The notes: generated by a model not told the origin, from the sequence alone. A stretch of 55,532 bases of DNA from CAYRGG01 sp964423745 (GCA_964423745.1 CAYRGG010000025.1:1-55532); one strand, 5' to 3'; positions 33,867 to 43,531 are shown, counted from the stretch's first letter. Made by a program: numbers and translations.

Positions 33867-34952
33867 TTATACCATTTCCCTAATCTCGCCACCGCATATC
33901 TCAAACCGACAATTATCTTTCCATACAGTAGTGTTTAGCATGGCTGCTTCAATGGCTGTGATGAACAACTGGCTGTCTAAAGTAGCCAAGCATTCCATCA
34001 CCCGTATTCGGTGCGTAACATCTAACTCCGCTGGCAAATCATCAATCAATAAAATGCAGGATTGATCTCGCTGTTTCTGAAAAAGTTCTGCCTGGGCTAA
34101 AATTAAAGCGATGACAAGTAGCTTTTGCTGACCGCGAGAGAGATACTCAGGGGCTGGTCGACCAGCTAGTTTGATTTGAAAGTCTGCCCGATGAGCGCCA
34201 AAACGCGTGTAGCCATAACGGCGATCCTGATCACGGCCATCTCGTAAAAGCTGTAATAAGTCTTGATCCTGTCCCTGAGCCCAACCACGGCGATAATTTA
34301 TATGAGGGCATACCCCTAGGGTTCTTTCTAAAAAAGCCTTTAAGGTGCCTTCTAGGGCTTCACAGAAGGTCTTTCGATGGCTATCTAAAGCTATGGAAGC
34401 GGAAACCAGCTCTTGATCCCAAGCATCCATGGCGCGATCGGGAAAACCTGTCCGTAGTGCGGCATTACGATTGCGAAGAATATTCTTGTAGCGCCTCCAA
34501 AGTTCTACAAAAACATCCGTAGTATGAAATAACCCCCAGTCCATAAAACGACGACGTTGCTGCGGCCCACCTTCCAACAGTCGGTGACTATTCGGATTAA
34601 GTAATAAAACAGGCACCTGCGCTGCTAGATCCGCCAAAGAACGCGCTGGCATACCATCCACACGAGCGCTCAGTTCCTGGTTTGAGCGTCGCACACCTAC
34701 CGGAAAAGACCGTCCATCTTTGCCGTTGTTTACGGTTGCTACAATCTGGAAGGCCGTTTCATCATGGTGGATAAGTTCTCCAACACGACGGGTACGGAAA
34801 GAACGGGCCCTACCGAGAAAATAAAGGGCTTCCAAAACGCTTGTTTTTCCGGAAGCATTACCGCCAACGATGAGATTAAGATTGGGTGAACACTGCAGCA
34901 CTGCTTTGCGCAGATTACGAAAATTAACAATCTCTAAAACAGAGACAACCAT
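33867..34952 (-). CDS. recF: DNA replication and repair protein RecF
   Basis: RecF is an SMC-like ATPase that helps load RecA at gaps. The 361 residues contain Walker A GGNASGKTSVLEAL, the signature YLSRGQQKLLVIALILAQ and Walker B CILLIDDLPAELD. Length is normal. It lies 18 bases after dnaN and 37 before gyrB, which implies one transcript. Confidence 0.97.
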   Translation of the reverse strand: MVVSVLEIVNFRNLRKAVLQCSPNLNLIVGGNASGKTSVLEALYFLGRARSFRTRRVGELIHHDETAFQIVATVNNGKDGRSFPVGVRRSNQELSARVDGMPARSLADLAAQVPVLLLNPNSHRLLEGGPQQRRRFMDWGLFHTTDVFVELWRRYKNILRNRNAALRTGFPDRAMDAWDQELVSASIALDSHRKTFCEALEGTLKAFLERTLGVCPHINYRRGWAQGQDQDLLQLLRDGRDQDRRYGYTRFGAHRADFQIKLAGRPAPEYLSRGQQKLLVIALILAQAELFQKQRDQSCILLIDDLPAELDVTHRIRVMECLATLDSQLFITAIEAAMLNTTVWKDNCRFEICGGEIREMV

Positions 34953-34970
34953 TCGGAATAGATGATGTAC

Positions 34971-36074
34971 CTACAAACGCATAGGCATAATAACGTATTT
35001 GCAAGACTCTCCTTCCAATTCTTGGATTAGACAACTACTGCTCGCGTCGGTGCAAAAAATTTTGATGGTATCCCCCGAAAGAGCGCCTAACGCATCCAAA
35101 AGATAGGTTACGTTAAAACCAATTTCTAGAGGGCCACCTTCGAAGTCTATCGACAATTCTTCTTCAGCTTCTTCCTGTTCTGGATTATTAGCTTGAATGC
35201 GCATAATATTCTTTTCCATGCGCAGTCGAACACCCCGATATTTCTCACTGGATAAGATTGCGGCACGCGCTAGAGCAGTACGTAGCGCAATTCGATCAAC
35301 CACAATAACCTGTTCGCTTGTCTGGGGAATAACGCGATCATAGTCAGGGAATTTACCGTCGATTAATTTCGAAGTAAAAGAGATATTTCCCATCACAGCC
35401 TGAATTTGATTGACGCTGATATTTAACGAAACTGGATCATCATCCCCTGACGCTAACCTTAGCAACTCTTGAACACCTTTGCGAGGCACAATTAACTGCT
35501 TAACAAAATCTGCAGGTTCAATAACTGCCTCCACCTTACACTGCGCAAGTCGGTGGCCATCGGTCGCCACAGCTGCTAATTCCCCACTTGCTAAATGTAG
35601 AAGTAGTCCATTGAGATAATAGCGCACATCTTGTTGGGCCATCGCAAAATGTGTGCGCTCGATTAGGGTCTTTAGCGCACTTTGAGCAAGTTGCACTCGG
35701 CCATCAAAAATCAAATTTTCTTCTGCAGGAAATTCTGCTGCTGGCAAAGTCGCCAAACTAAAGCGACTGCGTCCGCAATGAATAATGGCCCGTTCTGAAT
35801 CTATGGCAAGAGACACCGGTGCATCCTCAGGTAAAGCTCGCAGAATATCTAAAAGTTTACGGGCCGGAAGTGTAACTTCACCGGGACGTTCAATGGTTAA
35901 ACTAATTCTGGTGGAAAGTGTGACTTCCATGTCTGTGGCTGTCAAGACTAATTCATCGTCTTTTGTGACGGCTAGCACATTAGACAAAATAGGTAAAGTT
36001 TGTCTACGTTCAACGACACTAACAATGTGTTGTAAGGGTTTTAATAAATTTTCACGTTTTGTTTCTAACTTCAT
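34971..36074 (-). CDS. dnaN: DNA polymerase III beta sliding clamp
   Basis: DnaN forms the ring that holds DNA polymerase III on DNA. The 367 residues show the three repeated clamp folds: LPILSNVLAVTKDDELVLTATD, FAMAQQDVRYYLNGLLLHL with ATDGHRLA, and the end VTYLLDALGAL with C-terminal YVIMPMRL, the peptide near the partner-binding pocket. ATG 36074 is next to the DnaA-box region, so the origin lies between dnaA and dnaN. Confidence 0.98.
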   Translation of the reverse strand: MKLETKRENLLKPLQHIVSVVERRQTLPILSNVLAVTKDDELVLTATDMEVTLSTRISLTIERPGEVTLPARKLLDILRALPEDAPVSLAIDSERAIIHCGRSRFSLATLPAAEFPAEENLIFDGRVQLAQSALKTLIERTHFAMAQQDVRYYLNGLLLHLASGELAAVATDGHRLAQCKVEAVIEPADFVKQLIVPRKGVQELLRLASGDDDPVSLNISVNQIQAVMGNISFTSKLIDGKFPDYDRVIPQTSEQVIVVDRIALRTALARAAILSSEKYRGVRLRMEKNIMRIQANNPEQEEAEEELSIDFEGGPLEIGFNVTYLLDALGALSGDTIKIFCTDASSSCLIQELEGESCKYVIMPMRL

Positions 36075-36532
36075 TGCTCAAACCTTATCGCTCTATAGTA
36101 ATTAATATTTAAATATTATTAATATAATTATTATTAAGTAGCCCCTTTTCTGTGGATAAGTTTTTTTTATACATTTAAAACAAGTAATTAACCTCGTTTT
36201 GCCTGTGGATAACCCTGTGGATAACCCTGTGGATAACCTGTGGATAACTCGGGCATTAAATTTTTTTAAAAGTTATCCACAGAAACGAGACACTTATCCA
36301 CAGACTTATCCACAGGATATTGGCACTTATCCACAGACTTATCCACAGGCGGTTTTATTCAATAAAAATAAAAATTTTCAATGATTCATCTGAAACAAAA
36401 AATAAATAAGCTTTATATGGTTAAGCTACTTATTTTATTAAAAATAATTTTTTTAGAAATAAAATAAAAAACTAAAAAACGAACCTTTTATTGGTATTTT
36501 TTTGTTTATAAAGCAGTTTAATAAGAATATTA
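36075..36532. other. Probable chromosomal origin of replication (oriC)
   Basis: This 458-base gap between dnaA and dnaN holds ten perfect DnaA boxes and is flanked by AT-rich DNA. Five read TGTGGATAA (starting 36151, 36204, 36216, 36228, 36239) and five read TTATCCACA (starting 36273, 36294, 36306, 36327, 36339), so the two sets face each other. Most neighbours lie 11-12 bases apart, about one helical turn. A 26-base unit with two boxes is repeated at 36291 and 36324. The stretch 36360-36530 is almost pure A+T and is the likely unwinding element. The same boxes probably let DnaA repress its own gene. Confidence 0.9.
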
Positions 36533-37891
36533 TTAATCAGACAAGGTTGTTAGTAAATTTATGAAATCCTCGCGAACTTTTTCATCATTTTTTTGTAGCT
36601 CTTCTACTTTACGACAAGCATGTAAAACTGTGGTGTGATCTCGACCTCCAAAAGCCTCGCCAATTTCGGGCAAACTATGGCTAGTAAGTTCTTTAGCTAG
36701 GGTCATAGCAATCTGGCGAGGTCGTGAAATAGGACGCAGACGGCTGGTGGAAATGAGATCGCTTACGCGAAGTTTGTAGTAGTCTGCGACAGTCCGTTGA
36801 ATATTCTCGATAGTGACGAGTTTTTCTTGAAGCATTAAAAGATCGCTAAGGGCTTCTTTAGCAAAGGCAGGCGTGATGGGTTTGCCAATGAATTGAGAAT
36901 TAGCGTGGACACGTCGCAACGCACCCTCAAGCTCACGCACATTAGAGCGAATGCGTTTAGCGATAAAGAAGGCCACTTCATCAGGCAGATTGATATTGGC
37001 TTGTTGGGCTTTATTTTTAAGAATAGCGACTCGTGTTTCCAGTTCTGGCGGTTCAATGGCAACCGTCAAACCCCATCCAAAACGAGATTTCAAACGATCT
37101 TCTAAACCAACAACTTCCTTAGGATACCGGTCACATGTCAAGATAACTTGCTGATGACCTTCTAAAAGAGTATTGAAGGTATAAAAAAACTCCTCTTGAG
37201 AGCGTTCTTTACCGGCAAAAAACTGAATGTCATCGATAAGTAAGGCGTCGAGGGAACGGTAGTAGCCTTTAAAATCGTTAATCGCATTATGCTGTAAAGC
37301 ACGTACCATATGCGCGACAAATTGCTCGGAATGCTGGTACAGAATTCTAACTGATGGACTCTGAACCCGCATCAAATTCCCCACAGCGTGCATCAAATGG
37401 GTTTTTCCTAAACCGGTGCCACCATAGATAAATAGGGGATTGTAAGCTGTGCCTGGATTATGAGCGACCTGGGAGCAAGCGGCTCGCGCTAGCTGATTGG
37501 ATTTTCCTTCAACAAAATTTTCAAAATCAAAATCTGGGTTAAGGTTGCTATCCTGGGGTTCATTTTCTAGCAAAAGACCTTCAACCGGTTTAAAAACCAG
37601 CTCTGAGGCAAGGGGTTTATAAGATTTTGAAGATGATGAAGGCTGTCGGCTACTGCCAATCTCTAGTTTAACTTCTAACTGACGCTCGGGAGAAAGTTGT
37701 TTAATGGCATTTTGTATACTGTCCAGGTGATGTTCCCTCACCCAGTCCAACACAAAATGATTAGGCGCTAGCAAACGTAACCCGCTTTCCTCTTCCACCA
37801 CATGAAGCGGTCTGATCCAAGTATTTAACTGTTGCTCGGTTAGTTCATGCTCCAAGCGGCCGAGACAGCTTTTCCATAGAGATTGTTCCAC
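36533..37891 (-). CDS. dnaA: Chromosomal replication initiator protein DnaA
   Basis: DnaA opens the origin and loads helicase. The 452 residues contain domain I (SLWKSCLGRLEHELTEQQLNTW), Walker A GGTGLGKTHLMHAVGN, Walker B ALLIDDIQFFAGKE, and the DNA-binding helix-turn-helix of domain IV with GRDHTTVLHACRKVEEL. GTG 37891 is the start. It is transcribed toward the DnaA-box region, like dnaN. The gene before it is gor, not the usual rpmH. Confidence 0.98.
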   Translation of the reverse strand: MEQSLWKSCLGRLEHELTEQQLNTWIRPLHVVEEESGLRLLAPNHFVLDWVREHHLDSIQNAIKQLSPERQLEVKLEIGSSRQPSSSSKSYKPLASELVFKPVEGLLLENEPQDSNLNPDFDFENFVEGKSNQLARAACSQVAHNPGTAYNPLFIYGGTGLGKTHLMHAVGNLMRVQSPSVRILYQHSEQFVAHMVRALQHNAINDFKGYYRSLDALLIDDIQFFAGKERSQEEFFYTFNTLLEGHQQVILTCDRYPKEVVGLEDRLKSRFGWGLTVAIEPPELETRVAILKNKAQQANINLPDEVAFFIAKRIRSNVRELEGALRRVHANSQFIGKPITPAFAKEALSDLLMLQEKLVTIENIQRTVADYYKLRVSDLISTSRLRPISRPRQIAMTLAKELTSHSLPEIGEAFGGRDHTTVLHACRKVEELQKNDEKVREDFINLLTTLSD

Positions 37892-38014
37892 GAAAAACCT
37901 ATAGGTAACTCATAAAGAATTTATCAGTCTAGTCTTTCAAAAAATGCTTATCTACACAGACAGGTGTGTATAGCATTTAGCGCCTTTAGACAGAGCAGCA
38001 GGTGTTCAATGCTG

Positions 38015-39358
38015 CTATTTTAAGGTTACTAATTCCTCAGCACTGGTTGGATGAATGGCTACAGTGTCATCAAAATCCTGTTTTGTGGCTCCCATCCGAA
38101 TTGCGACGGCAAAACCCTGCAACATTTCGTCTGCCCCAACCCCAATAATATGACAACCAATAATTTTTTCTTGGGCACCCACACACACGAGCTTCAACGC
38201 AGTCTCGGATTGATGCTTGGTAAAAGCATGATACATGGGTGTGAACCGAGTCTGATAAACTTTTACTGCCGCGCCATGAAGCTTTCTCCCTTCTTCTTCA
38301 GTTAATCCAACTGTGCCGATGGGTGGATGACTAAAAACTACTGTGGGTATGTTGGCGTAAATCAAACGCCGATCCTGCTGCTGATTAAAGAGTCGATCTG
38401 CTAAGCGCCGACCAGCAGCGATAGCGACAGGCGTCAGCTGAAAACGTCCTGTCACATCACCAATAGCATAAATACCGGGTATTGAAGTATTCTGAAAATC
38501 ATCTGTCGCGATAGTCCCATCCTCATTTTGCTGAACCTTTATTGCATCCAGGTTCAACGCTTGCGTGGAAGGTCTACGGCCAATAGCCCAAATTAAAACA
38601 TCTGTCTGCACATGACTGTCGCCACTGCATTGGATGCATAGGGAGCCATTATTCTCTTGGGTAACCCTTTCAAGCTGAGTCTGAGGCAAAATATTGGTGC
38701 CATCGCTTAGCATTTGGCCCATAAGACTTTCTCGCAACATGGCGTCGAAAGGTCTTAGTAGTACCTCGCCCCGCAACAGTAGGGTCACACTGGCGCCTAG
38801 TGCTTGAAATATGCCAGCTAGTTCTACAGCAATATAACCACTACCCACAATGGCTACCCGCTTCGGACAGTTGTCTAGCTCAAAAAAACCGTCAGAAGAA
38901 ATACCCAACTCTGCGCCTAGTAGATCGGGGATCACAGGTTCACCGCCCGTAGCAATAACAATATGCTCGGCAGTGTATCTTTGCTCATTCACTGCGATGG
39001 TATGATTGTCGACGAAACGAGCAATGCCTTGTATTAGATCAATATTAGAGTCCTTTAAATAGGTTGCATACCATTGGTTAATATTACGGATGTAAGTGTC
39101 TCTAGCAGATTTTAATGCTTTCCAGTCAAAACTATGAACATCCAGTTGAAAACCATAATCTTGAGCATGCTCAATGCAATGAGCTAAATTAGCGCCGTAC
39201 CACATGACCTTTTTAGGTACACAGCCCACATTGACGCAAGTTCCGCCCAATTGATGAGCTTCTATCAGGGCGCATTTAGCCCCATAGCGAGCTGCCCGTT
39301 CTGCAACGGACAAACCACCACTGCCACCACCGATAGCTATAAAATCATAGTTTTTCAT
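38015..39358 (-). CDS. gor: Glutathione-disulfide reductase
   Basis: Gor reduces oxidised glutathione with NADPH in the cytoplasm. The 447 residues start KNYDFIAIGGGSGGLSVAERAA, the FAD-binding loop. Cys41 and Cys46 in GGTCVNVGCVPKK are the redox pair, GSGYIAVELAGIF is the NADPH fold, and the C-terminal HPTSAEELVT supplies the His-Glu base. The open frame continues to 39445, but ATG 39358 is the family start. It separates dnaA from the accessory region. Confidence 0.93.
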   Translation of the reverse strand: MKNYDFIAIGGGSGGLSVAERAARYGAKCALIEAHQLGGTCVNVGCVPKKVMWYGANLAHCIEHAQDYGFQLDVHSFDWKALKSARDTYIRNINQWYATYLKDSNIDLIQGIARFVDNHTIAVNEQRYTAEHIVIATGGEPVIPDLLGAELGISSDGFFELDNCPKRVAIVGSGYIAVELAGIFQALGASVTLLLRGEVLLRPFDAMLRESLMGQMLSDGTNILPQTQLERVTQENNGSLCIQCSGDSHVQTDVLIWAIGRRPSTQALNLDAIKVQQNEDGTIATDDFQNTSIPGIYAIGDVTGRFQLTPVAIAAGRRLADRLFNQQQDRRLIYANIPTVVFSHPPIGTVGLTEEEGRKLHGAAVKVYQTRFTPMYHAFTKHQSETALKLVCVGAQEKIIGCHIIGVGADEMLQGFAVAIRMGATKQDFDDTVAIHPTSAEELVTLK

Positions 39359-39888
39359 AAAATTTTCCAAAAAAGCTAGAGAGGGAATTTTTAAACAGCT
39401 TCGAAGATAGTATATTGATCTGGAAGTGTTCATACCAACTGTCATTGATGAATAAAAAAAAGAAAGCTGTTATGGTATTGTTAGAAATGTATTAAGTACT
39501 TGCCTATAAATTATCCGGTGTTATATCAGGAACGCTGTGAATACGTCCCTGTACGCTCCATCGCCGTCTCCCAACGGCGAAGGCCCTTCCATAACACCGG
39601 ATAACTTAGGGCGTTTTACTTAGGACATAGGTTTGTAACGATACTTGATGTTTTTTTAATATACTCAAAGTGATTGGCTTATTAAGCGTTTTTTGTTTAT
39701 ATTTTATTAAGTTAATTGTTGTTAATTTATTGATTATGCTAATAGCTTTAAATATTTTATTATAATAAGATATTTTTTCGGTATGAAGTTTTTAAAATTA
39801 ATTTAATTAGTGTGTTTTAAATGGTTTTGGAATTATAAATTAATTGTAGTTTATGTATTTATGAAAATTCTATACAGGATAAGTTGTT
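39359..39888. other. AT-rich divergent gap without genes
   Basis: This 530-base stretch separates the divergent gor and small-ORF genes. It holds the palindromic element at 39511-39604; the rest is AT-rich DNA in which I see no further gene. Promoters for both neighbours must lie here. AGGATAAG before ATG 39889 is the ribosome site of the small gene. Confidence 0.5.
39511..39604. repeat. 94-bp palindromic intergenic element
   Basis: A perfect 14-bp terminal inverted repeat (TTATCCGGTGTTAT at 39511-39524, complement at 39591-39604) encloses an inner hairpin (TCGCCGT/ACGGCGA at 39561-39580) and a core GTGAATACGTCCCTGTACGCT. The same core, on the opposite strand and again next to a hairpin, occurs in the element at 50.9 kb. 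No coding frame is present; it is a REP/MITE-type element. Confidence 0.75.
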
Positions 39889-40185
39889 ATGAAACATAAT
39901 AACCAGTACGATAATTTACCAAGCAATCTAGATTTTTTTTATAAAAAATCAGAAGAAACTCTAGAAGGAATATTATTTAGATTAAAAAAACATCATAATG
40001 CCATGGGTGTTTCGAAAAGCTTTGAAGAACAAAAAAATATCCTACTTAACACCCTGGAATTATTACAACAAGGCATTAACATGGATCTTGTTAATATCAT
40101 AAAGGTGGTGTTGGAATTAGAAAAAAGAGGTGTCACTGAGAGTATTATGGAGCCTCATAAAAAACCTGAAGCGGTAATTAATTAA
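39889..40185 (+). CDS. Small helical protein of unknown function
   Basis: A 98-residue frame with AGGATAAG seven bases upstream and a terminator downstream, so it looks like a real gene. The product is charged and alpha-helical (SEETLEGILFRLKKHHNAMG, NILLNTLELLQQGINMDL, NIIKVVLELEKRGVTES) with no signal peptide or membrane segment. I do not recognise a family. It is more AT-rich than its neighbours. It might be a small regulator or an adaptor, but nothing in the sequence decides this. Confidence 0.6.
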   Translation: MKHNNQYDNLPSNLDFFYKKSEETLEGILFRLKKHHNAMGVSKSFEEQKNILLNTLELLQQGINMDLVNIIKVVLELEKRGVTESIMEPHKKPEAVIN

Positions 40186-40226
40186 ATTAATCAGTCTAAG
40201 TTTTTTTATTTACTCTAAATAATTAG

Positions 40227-40253
40227 CAGGCACTTTAGGTGCCTGTTTTTTTT
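40227..40253 (+). terminator. Terminator after the small orphan gene
   Basis: A 7-bp stem CAGGCAC/GTGCCTG with a 5-base loop at 40227-40245 is followed by eight T. It ends the 98-codon gene, so prlC has its own promoter in the next 120 bases. Confidence 0.85.
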
Positions 40254-40373
40254 GGTTTATTGAACTATTTTTTTGGTTAACTTTTTTTATTAACTGAGCT
40301 ATATTAATTTAACCGTATTAAGGTTTAGAAAATTATTCTGTAACTAATTTTAAAGAGTTTTTTTAAAAGACCT

Positions 40374-42413
40374 ATGGACAATCCACTTTTATCTATAACC
40401 GATTTGCCACCGTTTACTGCCATAAAACCTGAGCATATAGAGCCAGCTATCGATCTTTTGTTGGCACAAAATAAAGCTCACCTGGATGAACTGCTAAATA
40501 AAAACACCACTTACACCTGGGATAATTTGCTGCGCCCTCTTGAAGCCATGGACGATCGCCTAAGTCGGGCTTGGTCCCCCGTCAGCCATCTAAACTCCAC
40601 CATGAATTCTAAGGAGCTTCGAGCTGCTTATAATGCTTGCTTGCCTAAGTTAAGTGAGTATTTTACGGAACGCGGTCACAATGAACGTTTGTACAAAGCC
40701 TACCGATCCATTAAAGAAGGACCAGAATATGATCGCTTAGATGCGGCGCAAAAAATAGTCATCGATCACAGCTTACGGGATTTTCACCTATCTGGCGTCG
40801 ATCTCGCTCCAGAGCAGAAGGCCCGGTTTAAAGCTATTATGCAGTCACTGTCGCAACTGCAGTCAAAATTTCAAGAAAATGTTCTAGATGCCACACAAGC
40901 TTGGAAGAAGCCTATCACCGATGAAACTCAACTGGCCGGTTTGCCAGACTCTGCTAAGTCATTGGCGCGTCAAACGGCTGAACAAGCCGGTTTGCCAGGC
41001 TGGTTGCTAACCCTCGATTTTCCTTCCTATTTGGCTGTGGTGAGCTATGCCGATGACCGCAACCTACGCCAAGAAGTTTATAAAGCCTATTCTACACGAG
41101 CATCCGATCAAGACTCCAACGCTCAGGAATGGGACAACTCCGAGGTTATGGAGAATATTCTAGCATTACGTTACGAATTAGCTCGGTTGTTAGGGTTTTC
41201 GGATTACAGCGAATATTCTTTAGCCACCAAAATGGCGCAAACGCCGGATGATGTACTCGCCTTTCTCACGGATTTAGGTGACCGATCTCGACCCCAGGCT
41301 CAACGGGAACTGGAGGAGATTAAAGCGTATGCTAAAGAAACCCACGGCCAGTTAGATTTAGAGGCCTGGGATGTCAGTTATTATGCTGAAAAGCTACGTC
41401 AACACCGCTATCAAATTTCTCAAGAAGAATTACGCCCTTATTTTCCTGAATCCAAAGTCGTGCCAGGCTTATTTGCTGTCATAAAGCAACTTTATAATTT
41501 AGACATTCGTCAAGTTGACGGTGTGGAGGTTTGGCATCCCGACGTAAAAGTTTATGAAATTTTAGAGACCGATGGTTCTTTTCGAGGTCGTTTCTATCTG
41601 GATCTTTATGCGCGCCCCAATAAACGCGGCGGCGCCTGGATGGATGGTTGCGTAACCCGGCGCATTACTGAAAAAGGCGTTCAGTTACCGGCAGCTTACC
41701 TGGTGGGCAATTTCACCCCATCGGTGGGTGATGCGCCGGCACTATTAACGCATAACGAAGTACAAACGTTGTTTCATGAATTTGGACATGGTCTTCATCA
41801 TCTACTCACTCGCGTGGATTATGCGCCTGTGTCAGGAATCCATGGGGTGGAATGGGACGCTGTGGAATTGCCCAGTCAGTTTATGGAAAACTGGTGTTGG
41901 GAGCGCGAGGCGCTAGACTTAATTGCTGGTCATTATCAAACCGGCGCCAAGTTACCGGATGATTTGTACCAACGCATGCAAGCCGCAAGAAATTTTCAAT
42001 CTGCCATGCAAATGGTGCGACAGCTTGAATTTGCGCTATTCGATTTTCGTCTACATCGGGAGTACGACCCGCAGCAGGGGGGTCGAATTCAAGATCTATT
42101 AGAGGATGTCCGGCAACAGGTAGCGGTGGTCATTCCTCCTGATTTCAATCGCTTCGCCCATGCTTTTTCCCATATTTTCGCAGGTGGTTATGCAGCGGGT
42201 TACTACAGCTATAAATGGGCTGAGGTCCTGTCTGCCGATGCTTTCTCCAAATTTGAAGAAAACGGCGTTTTTGATCGCAGCACCGGGGAGCAGTTTTTGC
42301 ACTGCATTTTAGAGGTGGGGGGATCTCGGGACGCCATGACAAACTTTAAGGCGTTTCGCGGCCGGGAACCCCGGATCGAGCCGCTCTTACGCCATAGCGG
42401 CATCGCCGCTTAA
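40374..42413 (+). CDS. prlC: Oligopeptidase A (M3 metallopeptidase)
   Basis: PrlC/OpdA degrades peptides, including cleaved signal peptides, in the cytoplasm. The 679 residues are the normal size. The zinc motif HEFGH comprises His468, Glu469 and His472, with the third ligand Glu in WDAVELPSQ downstream. The N-terminus has PPFTAIKPEHIEPAI, characteristic of this branch. Its stop overlaps by four bases the stop of the convergent HAD gene. Confidence 0.95.
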   Translation: MDNPLLSITDLPPFTAIKPEHIEPAIDLLLAQNKAHLDELLNKNTTYTWDNLLRPLEAMDDRLSRAWSPVSHLNSTMNSKELRAAYNACLPKLSEYFTERGHNERLYKAYRSIKEGPEYDRLDAAQKIVIDHSLRDFHLSGVDLAPEQKARFKAIMQSLSQLQSKFQENVLDATQAWKKPITDETQLAGLPDSAKSLARQTAEQAGLPGWLLTLDFPSYLAVVSYADDRNLRQEVYKAYSTRASDQDSNAQEWDNSEVMENILALRYELARLLGFSDYSEYSLATKMAQTPDDVLAFLTDLGDRSRPQAQRELEEIKAYAKETHGQLDLEAWDVSYYAEKLRQHRYQISQEELRPYFPESKVVPGLFAVIKQLYNLDIRQVDGVEVWHPDVKVYEILETDGSFRGRFYLDLYARPNKRGGAWMDGCVTRRITEKGVQLPAAYLVGNFTPSVGDAPALLTHNEVQTLFHEFGHGLHHLLTRVDYAPVSGIHGVEWDAVELPSQFMENWCWEREALDLIAGHYQTGAKLPDDLYQRMQAARNFQSAMQMVRQLEFALFDFRLHREYDPQQGGRIQDLLEDVRQQVAVVIPPDFNRFAHAFSHIFAGGYAAGYYSYKWAEVLSADAFSKFEENGVFDRSTGEQFLHCILEVGGSRDAMTNFKAFRGREPRIEPLLRHSGIAA

Positions 42414-42988
42414 AGATATTGACGGATATCAGTCGCTATCATACCCGCCTGGCGAGCGGCTTCTAAACCTGGATCAGCATCCTCAAAAACCTGACAATAG
42501 CCCGGCTCCACAGCTAGACGCCGGGCCGCTTCCAGAAAGATATCGGGAGAGGGCTTTGGTTGTACGGGGTCATCGGCGGTGATGATCGCTGCAAAAACCT
42601 CTTGTAAACCGAGAGCTGTCAAAGTCAAATTTGCGTGATCCCGCTTCCCGCCTGTGGCGACAGCCATAGGTAACTGGTCCCGATAGCGATCCACCAATTC
42701 AGCTACCAGCGCAATGGGCTGCACTGACGATAGTTTATGAACCACCCGAGCTTCCTTATCCCGTGCAAATGCTACCGGATCCAGGGTATGTCCAAATTCG
42801 TCGTTAAATTGACTGACGATGATCGCCGTGGGGATGCCATTGTGGTTTTCTAAGAAGCTTTGTGGGCAAGAGACGCCAAGGGCCGCGAAGGTTTCGTGCC
42901 ACGCTTTGTAATGCAATGGCATGGTATCAGCGAGGGTGCCGTCAAGATCAAAAATAAGGGCTCTAACCTGGGGTGCGATTGGAATCAT
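42410..42988 (-). CDS. HAD hydrolase of the beta-phosphoglucomutase/YqaB group
   Basis: The product has 192 residues from ATG 42988. The nucleophile motif is LIFDLDGTLADTMPLHYKAW, motif II has AVATGGKR, the Lys is in VQPKPSPDIF and motif III is CQVFEDADPGLEAA. The LHYKAWHETF cap pattern fits the YqaB/beta-phosphoglucomutase group, so the substrate is probably a sugar phosphate such as fructose 1-phosphate. The frame also runs to 43000. Convergent with prlC. Confidence 0.85.
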   Translation of the reverse strand: MIPIAPQVRALIFDLDGTLADTMPLHYKAWHETFAALGVSCPQSFLENHNGIPTAIIVSQFNDEFGHTLDPVAFARDKEARVVHKLSSVQPIALVAELVDRYRDQLPMAVATGGKRDHANLTLTALGLQEVFAAIITADDPVQPKPSPDIFLEAARRLAVEPGYCQVFEDADPGLEAARQAGMIATDIRQYL

Positions 42989-43110
42989 TGTGAAGCACAC
43001 TCGTCATGGTCAATAAATCTGGTGTTTTACAAAGGTACAGGAAAGCGGGTAATTTATATAGGCTAAGTTATTGGACTAAGTTTTTTGACTTAATCTAAAG
43101 GTTGTCAACT

Positions 43111-43338
43111 ATGACCTCAATTGTAAATATCCACGATGCCAAAACCCACCTTTCCCGCTTACTAAAACGCGCCCATGACGGAGAGGAAATTATAGTGGCA
43201 AAAGCGGGTAAACCTTACGCTAAGCTTGTACCTCTAGAAGAAAGTAAAGATCGGCAACCTGGACTATCCAAGGGTCGTGTGACCGATGTTTTTTTTGAGC
43301 CTTTACCCTCTACTGAACTAGAGGCATGGGAAAAGTGA
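43111..43338 (+). CDS. Phd/YefM-family antitoxin
   Basis: The 75-residue product begins TSIVNIHDAKTHLSRLLKRAHDGEEIIVAKAGKPYAKLVPL, the Phd/YefM DNA-binding fold, followed by a tail (VFFEPLPSTELEAWEK) that would wrap the toxin. The ATG 43111 is preferred to the TTG three codons earlier. Its stop overlaps the start of a PIN-toxin remnant by three bases, as in intact Phd-VapC pairs. The toxin is destroyed, so this antitoxin is now solitary. Confidence 0.88.
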   Translation: MTSIVNIHDAKTHLSRLLKRAHDGEEIIVAKAGKPYAKLVPLEESKDRQPGLSKGRVTDVFFEPLPSTELEAWEK

Positions 43339-43531
43339 AATTATTGCTAGATACCCATGCATTGTTAAAGAACTGCCTGTAACGATAGAACATGCATTGC
43401 TTGCGGGTGCGTTCGAAACTAAACACCGAGACCCCTTTGACCGAATGTTCGCTGCTCAGTTTCAAATTGAAAATGTACCGGTTGTCTCAATCGACCCTCT
43501 ATTCGCCCAGTTCGAAATTCAAGTTATTTAG
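43335..43531 (+). pseudogene. PIN-domain (VapC-like) toxin with internal deletion
   Basis: GTG 43335 starts VKLLLDTHALLK, the first strand of a PIN toxin with its catalytic Asp, but a stop comes at 43380. From 43370 the next frame carries the second half: ELPVTIEHALLAGAFETKHRDPFDRMFAAQ with the later acidic residues, then VPVVSIDPLFAQFEIQVI and TAG at 43529. A normal VapC has about 130 residues; about 60 in the middle are missing. The deletion plus frameshift makes the toxin inactive. Confidence 0.8.

Noticed and set aside
36151..36347. Regular short repeats that could look like a CRISPR array
   Set aside because: The units are 9-base DnaA boxes in both directions with 2-3-base spacers, next to dnaA and dnaN.
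37881..37896. TGTTCCACG half of a parS site at the dnaA start
   Set aside because: Only the left half matches; the right half does not, and the bases belong to the dnaA start codon region.
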